A stretch of DNA of 64,000 bases from Bacteroidales bacterium (GTDB lineage Bacteria > Bacteroidota > Bacteroidia > Bacteroidales > UBA932). The notes below the pieces were generated by a model. The model searched no databases, was not told where the DNA came from, and was given only the letters and a program-made list of their open reading frames with translations. Within the stretch, counting starts at the first letter, position 1. Every line of letters begins with the position of its first letter. The position numbers were made by a program, and so were the translations under genes. Location: contig SUYR01000008.1 in assembly GCA_015060335.1 (NCBI GenBank), forward strand, positions 1 to 64,000, given 5' to 3'. Of the stretch, positions 40,272 to 49,017 are shown piece after piece.

Positions 40272-43200
40272 TTATTCTTCAACGATTGCAGACATACTTG
40301 AACTGAAAGTCTTCCAACCAGCTGCTTCCTTATATGTGTCAAGTGATGCTGCCGGCACATAGAATTTAGCGGTAGGGTAGATGTCGTCGAATGCATAGCT
40401 GCTCAATGTCGGCGGTGTTGCAGGGTTACATATCACTTCAGAAAGCCTACGGCATGAATCGAATGCACTACTACCGATAGCGGTTATTCCTGATGGAATG
40501 ACAATTGAAGTCAGCTCGGAACAGTTGACGCACATGCTTGACGGAATACTTGTCAGACAGTCCGGCAATGTGAGCTCACTCAGATTCTGGCATTCAGCAA
40601 AAGCATATGAGCCGATCTTTGTTATAGCTTCATGGAAATGTACACTCTTAAGGCTGTCGCATCCATACAGCATATAGCTTGGTATTTCACGTAACAGTTC
40701 CGGACAAGTGAATTCCCTTAGTTTTGTACATTCCTGGAATGCATAATCTTCGATTGATGTGATATTATCCGGGAGATTTACTTCAGTCAGTTCTGAGCAT
40801 CTCTCAAAAGCGTGACTTCCTATTGAGGTAACTGTTTTCGGAATATCTATCTCCTGAAGATTTGTACAGTAATAAAATACTCTCTCATTAATTTTTGTAA
40901 TGCCTTCCGGTAGAACGACCTTGGTCAATCCTGTGCATGCTTGGAATGCATAACTTCCAATTGAGGTGAGGGACGATGGGAAGTTTCCGTTGGTGATATT
41001 TGTCCCTAAGAATGCATAGCTTCCTATGGACTTGAGACCTGAAGGCCAATTGATCTCTGTCAGAGATTCACAATTCTTGAAACAATCAGATTCGATTGTT
41101 GTAATGCTCTCCGGAAGATTGATCTTTTTGAGTGATTTGCATCCGCTGAATGAGTACCAATCTATTTCTTTGACAGTTTCCGGAATCACGATACTTTCCA
41201 AAGACGTACAACCTTCGAACGTGCGGCTTATTGTCAGAAGTCCGCTCGGCAGGGTAACTGATTTCAGATTTTCACAGCCTTCAAAGGTTGAATACAATGA
41301 TGTAAGACTGTTTGGAAGGATAATAGTCTCTAGTGCATCACACCACGCAAATGCTCTGTTGCCTATTTCAGATAATCCATTAGGAAGATTAATGTTTTTC
41401 AATGATGTACAAGAGCTGAAGGCATTACTCCGGATATATTTTACCGACTCAGGTACTTCGATTGATTCCAAGGCACTGCAAGCGCTAAATGCCTCCTGCC
41501 CTATAGTCAATAATTTATCAGGAAAATTCACTTCCGTTAATGAGCCGCAATGAGCAAATGCGCCGTTTTCAATGATTTCTACCTTATTCGGTATTTCTAT
41601 TGACTTCAGTGAAGAGCAGTAATTGAATGCATTATCCTCAATGTACATAAGAGATAAAGGCAGGGAAATGTTTTCCAGTTCAATACAGCGCTCAAACGCG
41701 TTGTTGTCGATAGTAAGAAGCCCTTCTGCAAGGGATACATCTGTCAGGTTGTCGCAACTATAAAATGCATTGGCGCCGATCACGTTGATTGTAGACGGTA
41801 CATTGACTGATACCAAAGCGTCGCAATCATAGAATGCGCTCGCATTGAGATAAAGCATGCCTTCAGGAAGCATGGCCTCTGTCAGGTTGTCACAATTTAT
41901 AAATGCCTCAGATCCGATTGTAATCAAATTCTTTGGAAAATCAACCGACGAGAGGGCTGTGCTACTAAAAGAATTGTTTTTAATGTACTCCAAACTCTCA
42001 GGTAAATGGATGCTCTTAAGTGCATAACAAGCATAGAATGTGTACTGCTCAATAGATTTGAGCCCCTCAGGCAAAGAGATTGACTCCAAGACACTGCATG
42101 ACTTAAAGGCCCGTTCGCCAATAGTTTGCACAGAAGAAGGTATGTCGATATTCTTCAGACTTGAACATGAATAGAATGCATCGCTGTATATGGAAGTCAA
42201 GCTATTCGGCAATGTTATCTCTTCGAGCGAATCACAACCATAAAAAGCCTCTTTCTCAAGAGTAGTTACATTAGTAAAGTACTGTAATTCATTGAACTTT
42301 TTAATTTCTTTCGACTTGAACAAAGTTCCGATACTCTTGACAGCCATCAGCTCATTCGTGGTAATCAAGCTATCCTGGTCAGTATCAAAATTAGCTAAAC
42401 ATATCGCCTCCACTAACGAATCCTCAAACACAATACCACCTTCTTTGTTACCCTTCTGAGTTATCTTAAACTCTTCCAGTACAAGTCCTTCTTCATCAAC
42501 GAGTTCAACAAGAGCAGAACGTTCGTTCATAACAGGGTTTGCCTCAAGACTGAATGTGAGATGATCTGTCCTAATCTCTGCCTTGGTTGCCGGCACATAT
42601 CTGATCCAATCCGGAGCCTCAGCAATCCGCACAGAATAATTTACATCCGTGACCACGTCAATCGTGATGCTGCCACTTGTTGCATTAGCATAGTAAACAG
42701 GTGTGCCGACAGTAAGTGTGCCCTTATTGAATCTAAGCACGGTCATATATGTCCTGCCCATGCCGTTGCTGACAAAAACAAGGACCTTTCCCTCTGTCAG
42801 TGGTGTTGGAGCAGATACCGTGATTTCACCGGTCTGTACACTTGTCTGTTTCACAAAAGCTCTCCAGCCATTGTCTGTAATACATTCAACAACAGTCTTA
42901 TTGTCAGACCCATACAGAGTATATCCAATTGTAACTGTCTGACCAGCAAGGCACGTTATACCATCCTTCTCTTCAAATAATATTTCGATTTCACCATATA
43001 TAGGAATAGTAAGAGTTGTGTCATCATTCAATGTAAGGTAAACATTACGTTCGTCCCATTCTACATTCTTGAATATGCAGGATGATGATTCTGTACTGCC
43101 TGAGCCATTTTCGTCATCTGAACTGATCACATTCCAGCTCTGGCCGCCATCATAAGAAACATACCATACATTGTCTTCAATTTTCAACAACGGAGTCACC

Positions 43201-44984
43201 GCATCCAGGCCATCTGCACCATCCTGACCATGAGCTCCATCCTGGCCGTCTTTTCCTGTAGTAGGAATCTTGTTTCCGTCATCGTCAAGCAGCCATTCAC
43301 CGTTCAATGTCCAATAATACACTCCGTCCAGCTGCTTCACACCGATAACAGGCGAAACACCGTCTTTTCCATCAGTGCCATCCTGTCCCGGCTGTCCATC
43401 TGCTCCCGAATCTCCATCGCGACCGTCCTGACCATGATATATGGTTACACTGCCGCCCTTGAAGAACTTCATTATATATCCTACCTCTTTTCCTCCTTCA
43501 ACAATGGGGATAACTTCTGTAATATAGTCACAGTTCTGCAATGCCGAGATTATCTCCTGAAGAGCCTTTATATTGTCGTTGGCCTGTCTGCACTCAGCGG
43601 CAAGGCTTTCATGTGCGGCCCATGTTGGCAGTTTTATTGCAGTGCTGTCCGAGAGAGTGAAAACTACATAAGAACCGTCAGAAGAATACTCTACACTATT
43701 GAACAAAGAACCGCTTCCTATGCCGTCAGCACCATCGTTGCCATCAGCACCATCCTCGCCTACGGCCTTCCCTAATTCATTCCAAGTCAGACCGGCATCG
43801 TATGAAACGTACCAATATTTGTTTTCTATTTTGAATTGTGGAGTCACTCCGTCCTTTCCGTCGGCACCGGGTTCTCCGTCAGTTCCGTCCTTTCCATCTT
43901 CTCCTGTTGTAGGGATCTTTGCTCCGGTATCGTCCAGCAGCCATTCTCCGGCCAATGTCCAGTAATATTTGCCATCTGTATCCTGACGTACACCTATCTG
44001 AGGTGTTGTCGAGCCTGTTCCTGCACTGGTGTTTCCTCCCTCTGATGCACTTCCATAATATACAGTAATCGTTCTGCCTTTGGTAAATTTAATAGTACAT
44101 CCAATTTCCTTGCTACCATCCATTACGGGTGATATGCTTGCGACAAAGTCATAATTCTTTAGAGAACCTATAAGTACCTGAATAGTCTGTATGCTGGAAT
44201 TCATTTCTTGGCACATAGCTGCAAGCTCCTCATATGCAGTCCATGTCGGAATCTTGATTGAATATCCGTCATTCAATGTAAATATAACATATGAAAAATC
44301 TGTGGTGTAATCTACTTCGGCAAAAAGCGAATCACCATCCGTTCCGTTATTACCGTCTTCTCCGGTCGCCTTTCCAAGTTTGTTCCAAGTATCTCCATTA
44401 TCATATGAAACAAACCAATAGTTGCTTTCAATCTTCAACTGAGGTGTAACGCCATCCTTTCCGTCATTTCCGGGTTTTCCCTCTGCGCCGTCCTGTCCTG
44501 GTGCGCCTTCCTCTCCCGGCTTTCCTTCTGCTCCATCCTTGCCGTTCTCTCCTGTAGCAGGAATCCTGTTACCCGACTCGTCAAGCATCCACGAACCGTC
44601 CAACACCCAATAGTGTTTACCGTCAGAGTCTAGACGGATTCCTATTGAAGGAACCGACCCGTCGTTACCATTATTACCATCCTTGCCGTCGTTACCATCT
44701 TTTCCATGATAAATAATAATGGAAGATGACTTTGCAAACTTTATGGTATAACCTATTTCCTTGCCATTTTCCTCAACAGGAACAACACCGGTCACATAAT
44801 CGTTGATCTCAAGCGCATTGACGATTGTCTGAAGTGAGGATAAATCCGTATTAAGCCCGGAACATAGTTCCTCCAATTCTGAAATACGGTTTTCGTGGTC
44901 ATTCAAGGATTCCCACAACTGTGTGTCATCATAGCAGCTTACACAAGCAAGCAATACTATTGCAGAAAGCAGTAATTTTTTCAT
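40272..44984 (-). CDS. BspA-like leucine-rich repeat surface lipoprotein with three collagen-like modules (1570 aa)
   Basis: The larger paralogue. Signal MKKLLLSAIVLLACVSC is followed by YDDTQLWE, the same start as its neighbour. The N-terminal ~640 residues repeat one module three times: coiled-coil helix (e.g. SSLQTIVNALE), strand block ending IYHG or VYYG, Gly-X-Y tract, WLLDD.G.KIPTTG, a second Gly-X-Y tract, and a YWYVSYDAG type block. Ig-like domains (~650-860) lead to more than twenty LRR_5 units of about 23 residues (LPEGLKSIEQYTFYACYAL pattern), ending in a short cap. Long fibre-like shape and surface exposure are inferred; no enzyme motif is present. Near-identical repeat DNA makes length variation by recombination likely. 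A symmetric leader structure lies upstream. Confidence 0.88.
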   Translation of the reverse strand: MKKLLLSAIVLLACVSCYDDTQLWESLNDHENRISELEELCSGLNTDLSSLQTIVNALEINDYVTGVVPVEENGKEIGYTIKFAKSSSIIIYHGKDGNDGKDGNNGNDGSVPSIGIRLDSDGKHYWVLDGSWMLDESGNRIPATGENGKDGAEGKPGEEGAPGQDGAEGKPGNDGKDGVTPQLKIESNYWFVSYDNGDTWNKLGKATGEDGNNGTDGDSLFAEVDYTTDFSYVIFTLNDGYSIKIPTWTAYEELAAMCQEMNSSIQTIQVLIGSLKNYDFVASISPVMDGSKEIGCTIKFTKGRTITVYYGSASEGGNTSAGTGSTTPQIGVRQDTDGKYYWTLAGEWLLDDTGAKIPTTGEDGKDGTDGEPGADGKDGVTPQFKIENKYWYVSYDAGLTWNELGKAVGEDGADGNDGADGIGSGSLFNSVEYSSDGSYVVFTLSDSTAIKLPTWAAHESLAAECRQANDNIKALQEIISALQNCDYITEVIPIVEGGKEVGYIMKFFKGGSVTIYHGQDGRDGDSGADGQPGQDGTDGKDGVSPVIGVKQLDGVYYWTLNGEWLLDDDGNKIPTTGKDGQDGAHGQDGADGLDAVTPLLKIEDNVWYVSYDGGQSWNVISSDDENGSGSTESSSCIFKNVEWDERNVYLTLNDDTTLTIPIYGEIEILFEEKDGITCLAGQTVTIGYTLYGSDNKTVVECITDNGWRAFVKQTSVQTGEITVSAPTPLTEGKVLVFVSNGMGRTYMTVLRFNKGTLTVGTPVYYANATSGSITIDVVTDVNYSVRIAEAPDWIRYVPATKAEIRTDHLTFSLEANPVMNERSALVELVDEEGLVLEEFKITQKGNKEGGIVFEDSLVEAICLANFDTDQDSLITTNELMAVKSIGTLFKSKEIKKFNELQYFTNVTTLEKEAFYGCDSLEEITLPNSLTSIYSDAFYSCSSLKNIDIPSSVQTIGERAFKSCSVLESISLPEGLKSIEQYTFYACYALKSIHLPESLEYIKNNSFSSTALSSVDFPKNLITIGSEAFINCDNLTEAMLPEGMLYLNASAFYDCDALVSVNVPSTINVIGANAFYSCDNLTDVSLAEGLLTIDNNAFERCIELENISLPLSLMYIEDNAFNYCSSLKSIEIPNKVEIIENGAFAHCGSLTEVNFPDKLLTIGQEAFSACSALESIEVPESVKYIRSNAFSSCTSLKNINLPNGLSEIGNRAFAWCDALETIILPNSLTSLYSTFEGCENLKSVTLPSGLLTISRTFEGCTSLESIVIPETVKEIDWYSFSGCKSLKKINLPESITTIESDCFKNCESLTEINWPSGLKSIGSYAFLGTNITNGNFPSSLTSIGSYAFQACTGLTKVVLPEGITKINERVFYYCTNLQEIDIPKTVTSIGSHAFERCSELTEVNLPDNITSIEDYAFQECTKLREFTCPELLREIPSYMLYGCDSLKSVHFHEAITKIGSYAFAECQNLSELTLPDCLTSIPSSMCVNCSELTSIVIPSGITAIGSSAFDSCRRLSEVICNPATPPTLSSYAFDDIYPTAKFYVPAASLDTYKEAAGWKTFSSSMSAIVEE

Positions 44985-45006
44985 GATTCAATTTAGGCAT
45001 GCAACC

Positions 45007-45143
45007 CCAAGTGCCTGCTAAACAATATAAAGAAAGTGTGGAGTTGACATCCGTTTATCCTAATGAAGGTTGTGGTAAGACCCAATCTGAAATAAACGAC
45101 ACAATACCCCACACTCGGATAGATAGGGATACTGTGCACTTGG
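45007..45143 (-). promoter_or_regulatory. Three-helix symmetric leader of the BspA-like operon; surrounding gap 44985-45425 holds no gene
   Basis: Three nested inverted repeats share one centre (45075): CCAAGTGC 45007-45014 with GCACTTGG 45136-45143; AGTGTGG 45035-45041 with CCACACT 45109-45115; CGTTTAT 45052-45058 with ATAAACG 45092-45098. Spacers are equal on both sides (20/20 and 10/10 bases). On the minus strand this lies 23 bases before the 1570-aa gene's ATG, so it would be in its 5' leader. It matches no riboswitch family I recognise. The rest of the 441-base gap is A/T-rich with no supported gene. Confidence 0.5.
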
Positions 45144-45394
45144 ATTGAGCGCCCAGTATTCTGGAATCTATACGAAGGTGAGTGTTATTCTGTGCCATCC
45201 TTCAGATTAGAAAACTACCACATTTTCATTAGAGGATCAGCGAAAACACTTTCACGATATGTAATGTCATGGCTTGCGCCAATAGACACACAAAATAACA
45301 AAATAAATTTTACTTAACCCAAAATTTATTTTATGAATATCAGAAAAAACAAAAATCTGATAAAACTTTTTTGTGTTTTGATGATAATTGTCGA

Positions 45395-45418
45395 TTTTAT
45401 CCTGAGCTTCGGATAAAA
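45395..45418 (+). repeat. Short hairpin just upstream of the second RAYT gene
   Basis: TTTTATCC (45395-45402) and GGATAAAA (45411-45418) with an 8-nt loop end seven bases before the ATG. The position is like that of REP sequences next to RAYT genes, but sequence is unrelated to the GATTCCCC family. A weak terminator for the other strand is the alternative. Confidence 0.4.
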
Positions 45419-45425
45419 AAAGAGT

Positions 45426-46286
45426 ATGAAGAAGAGTTATTTCCATATCAGCAGTCATGGATTGGAGTCAAATGATATTTTCCGAAGCAGACCGGATTTT
45501 ATTCAGGGAATGAACGATATTGCATTGTGTGTACTTGGACACGATGTCTGGATCCTGGCATTTTGTCTGATGAGCAATCATTTTCATTTTGTTCTCTATG
45601 GGCATCGTGAAGAATGTGTCAGATTTGCAAATGAATATAAGCGGAAGTGTGCTATGAGGATGCGAAGTCGCTTTGGTGATGTGAAGGGGATGAAGGATGT
45701 TAGCCTGTGGATTAATGAGATAGATAGTGAAGAGTATTTGGGAAACGTGATAGCATATGTTCTTCGCAATCCGATTTCCGCGGGACTTTTTATGATGCCA
45801 TATCACTACCCATGGTCTTCGATATCTTTATATTTCAGAGGAGAACAGCTGATGCGGGGAGAAAAGTTAAACGATATGGGTATAAGGAAACGTAGGCGTA
45901 TTCTATGCTCTCATCAGTCTGTCCCTGATACATATATTATAGATGAGCATGGAATGATCTTGCCGTCATGTTATGTGAAATCAGAAATCGTGGAAAAGTT
46001 GTTCCGTCATCCTGCGAGTCTGATGGCGTCATTGGCGCGAAAAGTCGAGAATGATGTTGAGGTGCGGTTGGGGATTTCCAAGCAGGTGACGTTTACTGAT
46101 CAGGAACTGTTGACTCAGATGGGTAGGCTGGTCGAACTCGAATTCGGGAAACGTTCCATATATCAGTTGACAATGGATGAAAGAATCAAGCTGTGTCTGC
46201 TGCTTAAGCGGAACTTTGGTGCAAATGTCAAACAGATTTCAAGAGTGACAAGGCTCAGTCCGGAAATTGTGAGTAGGGTTGTGTAG
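45426..46286 (+). CDS. Second REP-associated tyrosine transposase (RAYT-like, Y1/HUH)
   Basis: A 286-residue protein. HUH motif His52-Phe-His54 in LMSNHFHFVLYG; likely catalytic Tyr111 in VIAYVLRNPISAGL. C-terminal residues ~215-286 contain a DnaA/HTH-like helical domain (MDERIKLCLLLKRNFGANVKQISRVTRLSPEIV), a common appendage of Bacteroidota RAYTs. It is clearly distinct from the RAYT at 26117 (different spacing and termini) and is not framed by the GATTCCCC repeats. Catalytic residues are intact. It may act on another hairpin family, possibly the one next to its start. Confidence 0.85.
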   Translation: MKKSYFHISSHGLESNDIFRSRPDFIQGMNDIALCVLGHDVWILAFCLMSNHFHFVLYGHREECVRFANEYKRKCAMRMRSRFGDVKGMKDVSLWINEIDSEEYLGNVIAYVLRNPISAGLFMMPYHYPWSSISLYFRGEQLMRGEKLNDMGIRKRRRILCSHQSVPDTYIIDEHGMILPSCYVKSEIVEKLFRHPASLMASLARKVENDVEVRLGISKQVTFTDQELLTQMGRLVELEFGKRSIYQLTMDERIKLCLLLKRNFGANVKQISRVTRLSPEIVSRVV

Positions 46287-46312
46287 TATCCGCTACGAAA
46301 TGAATATAAAAA

Positions 46313-46350
46313 CGTTGCAGGTACCATGGAAAATCGAGGTACCTGCAACG
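46313..46350. terminator. Bidirectional terminator
   Basis: A perfect 13-bp stem (CGTTGCAGGTACC 46313-46325 / GGTACCTGCAACG 46338-46350), 12-nt loop, between the convergent RAYT and yccF genes. Its arm shares GGTACCTG.AAC with the terminator at 36804. Confidence 0.8.
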
Positions 46351-46379
46351 ATATAGCTATCAGATCGTTACCGATGTGT

Positions 46380-46748
46380 TTATGAAATCTTCTTACCGAA
46401 TGGAACGAGGGCGAGCAGGGTCATCTTGAAGTGCTGCATGCCGAACGGGATGCCGATAATAGTAAGGCAGCAGATTACTCCGAAACCCAAATGAAGCAGG
46501 GCTATCTCTATGCCGCCGAATACTATCCATATGATGTTCATCAGCACTGAGAGGCAGCCTCCGTCATTTGTGTCCGGCAGCACTTCGTGTCCGAATGGCC
46601 AGAGCGCGAGTCCGGCTATCTTCAGAAGCTGCACGCCGAAGGGAATTCCTATTATAGTCAGGCAGAAAAGTATGCCGACGATTGCATAATACAAACTTAT
46701 GATGATACCTCCAAGTATTATCCAAAGTATGTTACCTATGAATTTCAT
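46380..46748 (-). CDS. YccF-domain inner-membrane protein
   Basis: A 122-residue membrane protein made of two copies of a ~50-residue unit, each with ILWIILGG or IIWIVFGG, two hydrophobic segments, and the invariant LTIIGIPFG(V/M)Q. This doubled pattern defines the YccF family. About four TM helices are predicted. Function is unknown in all bacteria. It starts 12 bases after the cysS stop on the same strand, so it is probably co-transcribed with cysS. Confidence 0.93.
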   Translation of the reverse strand: MKFIGNILWIILGGIIISLYYAIVGILFCLTIIGIPFGVQLLKIAGLALWPFGHEVLPDTNDGGCLSVLMNIIWIVFGGIEIALLHLGFGVICCLTIIGIPFGMQHFKMTLLALVPFGKKIS

Positions 46749-46760
46749 GTCTGTTCAGTT

Positions 46761-48299
46761 TTATTCCAATGTCCATTCGGTGCCGTCCTTGGTGTCCTTT
46801 ATCTGGATTCCGAGAGCCTTCAGGTCATCTCTGATGCGGTCCGAAGTTGCCCAGTCCTTTGCAGCCTTTGCGACCTTTCTCTGCTCGAGCACCATCTCTA
46901 TCAGGCCGTCGATGGTCTTCATTGCCTTTCCTCCCTCATTTTCCTCGTCACAGAGTCCCAGGATGCCATATACGACGTTGTCAAACAGATTTACAAGGGT
47001 CTGCCAGTCTGATTTGTCGAGCTGGACCTTCTTGTCTTTTGCCGTGTTGATGATACGTACTGCATCGAATATGTGAGACAATGCGACCGGAGTGTTGAGG
47101 TCGTCACAGAGTGCTTCATAAACACCTTCGGTCAGAGCACGTACTTCTGTATTCGATGCATCGATCTCTTCAGGAGCTACAGCTTGTGAGAATTCTCCGT
47201 ATGCCAATGCAGGGGCGCTTTGGATGCCGGCGGCTGCGGCAAGGGAACGAAGGTCTTTTCCTGCCTGCATGATCCTCTTCAGACCCTTCTCGGCAGCCTG
47301 TAGAGCCTCGTTGCTGAAGTCAAGGGTGCCACGATAATGTGCCTGAAGGATGAAGAAACGCACAGTCATAGGTGTATATGCCTGCTCGAGTTTGGCGTGT
47401 CTGCCCGCAAAGAGTTCGGGAAGAGTGATGAAATTTCCGAGAGATTTACCCATCTTCTTGCCCTCGATTGTAATCATGTTGTTGTGCATCCAGTATTTCA
47501 CACCGCTGCAACCGCGTGAAGCTGTGTTCTGGGCAATTTCACATTCGTGATGTGGGAAGAGGAGATCCATTCCACCTCCATGAATGTCAAATTCTTTTCC
47601 AAGGTATTTCTCGCTCATTGCAGAACATTCCAGATGCCATCCGGGGAAACCGTCACTCCAAGGAGATGGCCACCTCATGATGTGCTCTGGAGATGCTTTT
47701 TTCCATAATGCGAAGTCATATGAGGCCCTTTTGTCCTGCTGTCCGTCAAGGTCTCGTGTGCCTTCCTTTACCTCGTCTAGTGTACGGCCTGAAAGTATTC
47801 CGTACCTATGGTCCTTGTCGTATTTGAGTACATCGAAGTATATGGATCCGTTGCTTTCGTATGCGTATCCGGCATCGAGGATCTTCTTTACCAGGTCGAT
47901 CTGTTCGATGATATGTCCTGATGCGCGTGGCTCGATTGAAGGGGGTGCGACATTGAGCATACGCATCGCCTCATGGTATGCCAGAGTGCATCTCTGTACC
48001 ACTTCCATGGGTTCCAGCTGCTCCAGACGTGCCTTCTTTGCAATCTTGTCTTCGCCCTCGTCCGCATCGTGTTCAAGGTGTCCTACGTCTGTGATGTTGC
48101 GTACATAACGTACCTTGTAGCCCAGATGCCTGAGCAGTTTTACGAATACGTCGTAGGTGACTCCAGGTCTTGCATGGCCCAGATGTGCATCACCATAGAC
48201 TGTCGGACCGCAGACGTAAAGGCCGACGTGTCCTTCGTTGATAGGCTTGAAGATTTCCTTCTTTCTGGAAAGTGAATTGGTAATATATAATTCTCTCAT
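46761..48299 (-). CDS. cysS: Cysteinyl-tRNA synthetase
   Basis: CysRS charges tRNA-Cys with cysteine. The 512-residue protein has the class I signatures: [18 protein letters not shown] (HIGH motif as HLGH, with the zinc Cys of CGPTVY), HHECEIAQ (zinc ligands), and [10 protein letters not shown] (KMSKS as KMGKS). A DALR-type anticodon domain follows, and the C-terminus has the [19 protein letters not shown] segment of the family. Length is normal. Confidence 0.97.
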   Translation of the reverse strand: MRELYITNSLSRKKEIFKPINEGHVGLYVCGPTVYGDAHLGHARPGVTYDVFVKLLRHLGYKVRYVRNITDVGHLEHDADEGEDKIAKKARLEQLEPMEVVQRCTLAYHEAMRMLNVAPPSIEPRASGHIIEQIDLVKKILDAGYAYESNGSIYFDVLKYDKDHRYGILSGRTLDEVKEGTRDLDGQQDKRASYDFALWKKASPEHIMRWPSPWSDGFPGWHLECSAMSEKYLGKEFDIHGGGMDLLFPHHECEIAQNTASRGCSGVKYWMHNNMITIEGKKMGKSLGNFITLPELFAGRHAKLEQAYTPMTVRFFILQAHYRGTLDFSNEALQAAEKGLKRIMQAGKDLRSLAAAAGIQSAPALAYGEFSQAVAPEEIDASNTEVRALTEGVYEALCDDLNTPVALSHIFDAVRIINTAKDKKVQLDKSDWQTLVNLFDNVVYGILGLCDEENEGGKAMKTIDGLIEMVLEQRKVAKAAKDWATSDRIRDDLKALGIQIKDTKDGTEWTLE

Positions 48300-48334
48300 T
48301 TCTGATGTGTTTTCTTCTGTAGTGTCACAATCTG

Positions 48335-48342
48335 CAAATATA
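48335..48342 (-). promoter_or_regulatory. -7 promoter box of cysS
   Basis: On the minus strand TATATTTG (48335-48342) followed by CAG, about 35 bases before the cysS ATG. It is divergent from the purE promoter 60 bases away. Confidence 0.55.
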
Positions 48343-48378
48343 CGTAAAAAAATCAGTATATGAATATATGCGCGCGCG

Positions 48379-48408
48379 TTGTAGTGACGGGATTTTTAAC
48401 TACCTTTG
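48379..48408 (+). promoter_or_regulatory. Promoter of the purE-purL-purF cluster
   Basis: TTG (48379-48381) and TACCTTTG (48401-48408) are 19 bases apart, a standard Bacteroidota -33/-7 layout. The predicted start (about 48414-48416) leaves a leader of some 110 bases that begins with a G-rich run. Confidence 0.6.
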
Positions 48409-48417
48409 CAGGATTAT

Positions 48418-48440
48418 GGGAGAGGGATTCAGGGAGAGGG
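48418..48440 (+). promoter_or_regulatory. Canonical G-quadruplex motif in the pur leader
   Basis: Four GGG runs separated by AGA, ATTCA and AGA (loops 3-5-3), reading as a near-mirror GGGAGAGGG pair. It lies within a few bases of the predicted transcription start on the coding strand, so both DNA and RNA could fold. Confidence 0.6.
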
Positions 48441-48526
48441 TAACGTAATACTTTCATATTTCTGCACCACCTTCCGAATTGTGAAAGAATATAACAACGG
48501 TAACAAACGAATTAAACATCAATAAT

Positions 48527-48994
48527 ATGAAAGTAGCTGTCATCATGGGCTCGACCAGCGACCTTGACATCATGTCGCAGGCAATCAATGTCCTCGAAGG
48601 ATTCGGGGTAGAAGTAGTAAAAAAGGTAATCAGTGCACATCGTACTCCTGACCTTATGTGCGAATTTGCAAAATCAGCAAAGGAGAACGGTATAGGTGCC
48701 ATCATTGCAGGAGCAGGTGGTGCAGCTCACGTTGCGGGAGTCGTGGCTGGCATGACAACAGTGCCGGTGATAGGTGTTCCGATCCAGACAAAGGCTCTCG
48801 GTGGCATGGACTCGCTGCTTTCGATCGTGCAGATGCCTGCAGGAATCCCTGTTGCCACTATGGCGATCAACGGAGCCAAGAATGCCGGACTTTTTGCCGC
48901 TCAGATCCTCGCTCTTACAGACGCAGAACTGTCTTCCAAGCTTGATGCGTTCAGAAAAGAGCAGACTCAGAAAGTCCTCGATGCAACAATCTAA
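48527..48994 (+). CDS. purE: N5-carboxyaminoimidazole ribonucleotide mutase PurE
   Basis: Class I PurE converts N5-CAIR to CAIR in de novo purine synthesis. The 155 residues show the expected start VAVIMGSTSDLDIMSQA, the catalytic His in VISAHRTPDLM, the Gly/Ala-rich IIAGAGGAAHVAGVVAGMT, and a C-terminal helix. Length is typical for the octameric class I enzyme. purL follows after 23 bases. Confidence 0.96.
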   Translation: MKVAVIMGSTSDLDIMSQAINVLEGFGVEVVKKVISAHRTPDLMCEFAKSAKENGIGAIIAGAGGAAHVAGVVAGMTTVPVIGVPIQTKALGGMDSLLSIVQMPAGIPVATMAINGAKNAGLFAAQILALTDAELSSKLDAFRKEQTQKVLDATI

Positions 48995-49012
48995 TCAGAA
49001 GCAACAATCTAA
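48983..49012 (+). repeat. Short tandem duplication across the purE stop
   Basis: GCAACAATCTAA occurs at 48983-48994 (containing the purE stop) and 49001-49012, an 18-base step. It looks like a local duplication that set the purE-purL spacing. Confidence 0.6.
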
Positions 49013-49017
49013 AGAAT

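Noticed and set aside
36870..44984. CRISPR-like array in the repeat-rich minus-strand genes
   Set aside because: Periodicity follows codons of LRR (about 69 bases) and collagen-like units in one open frame; no constant repeat with unique spacers.
45007..45143. Inverton upstream of the BspA-like operon
   Set aside because: Arms are 7-8 bp and broken by unpaired spacers; known invertible promoters have longer continuous arms.
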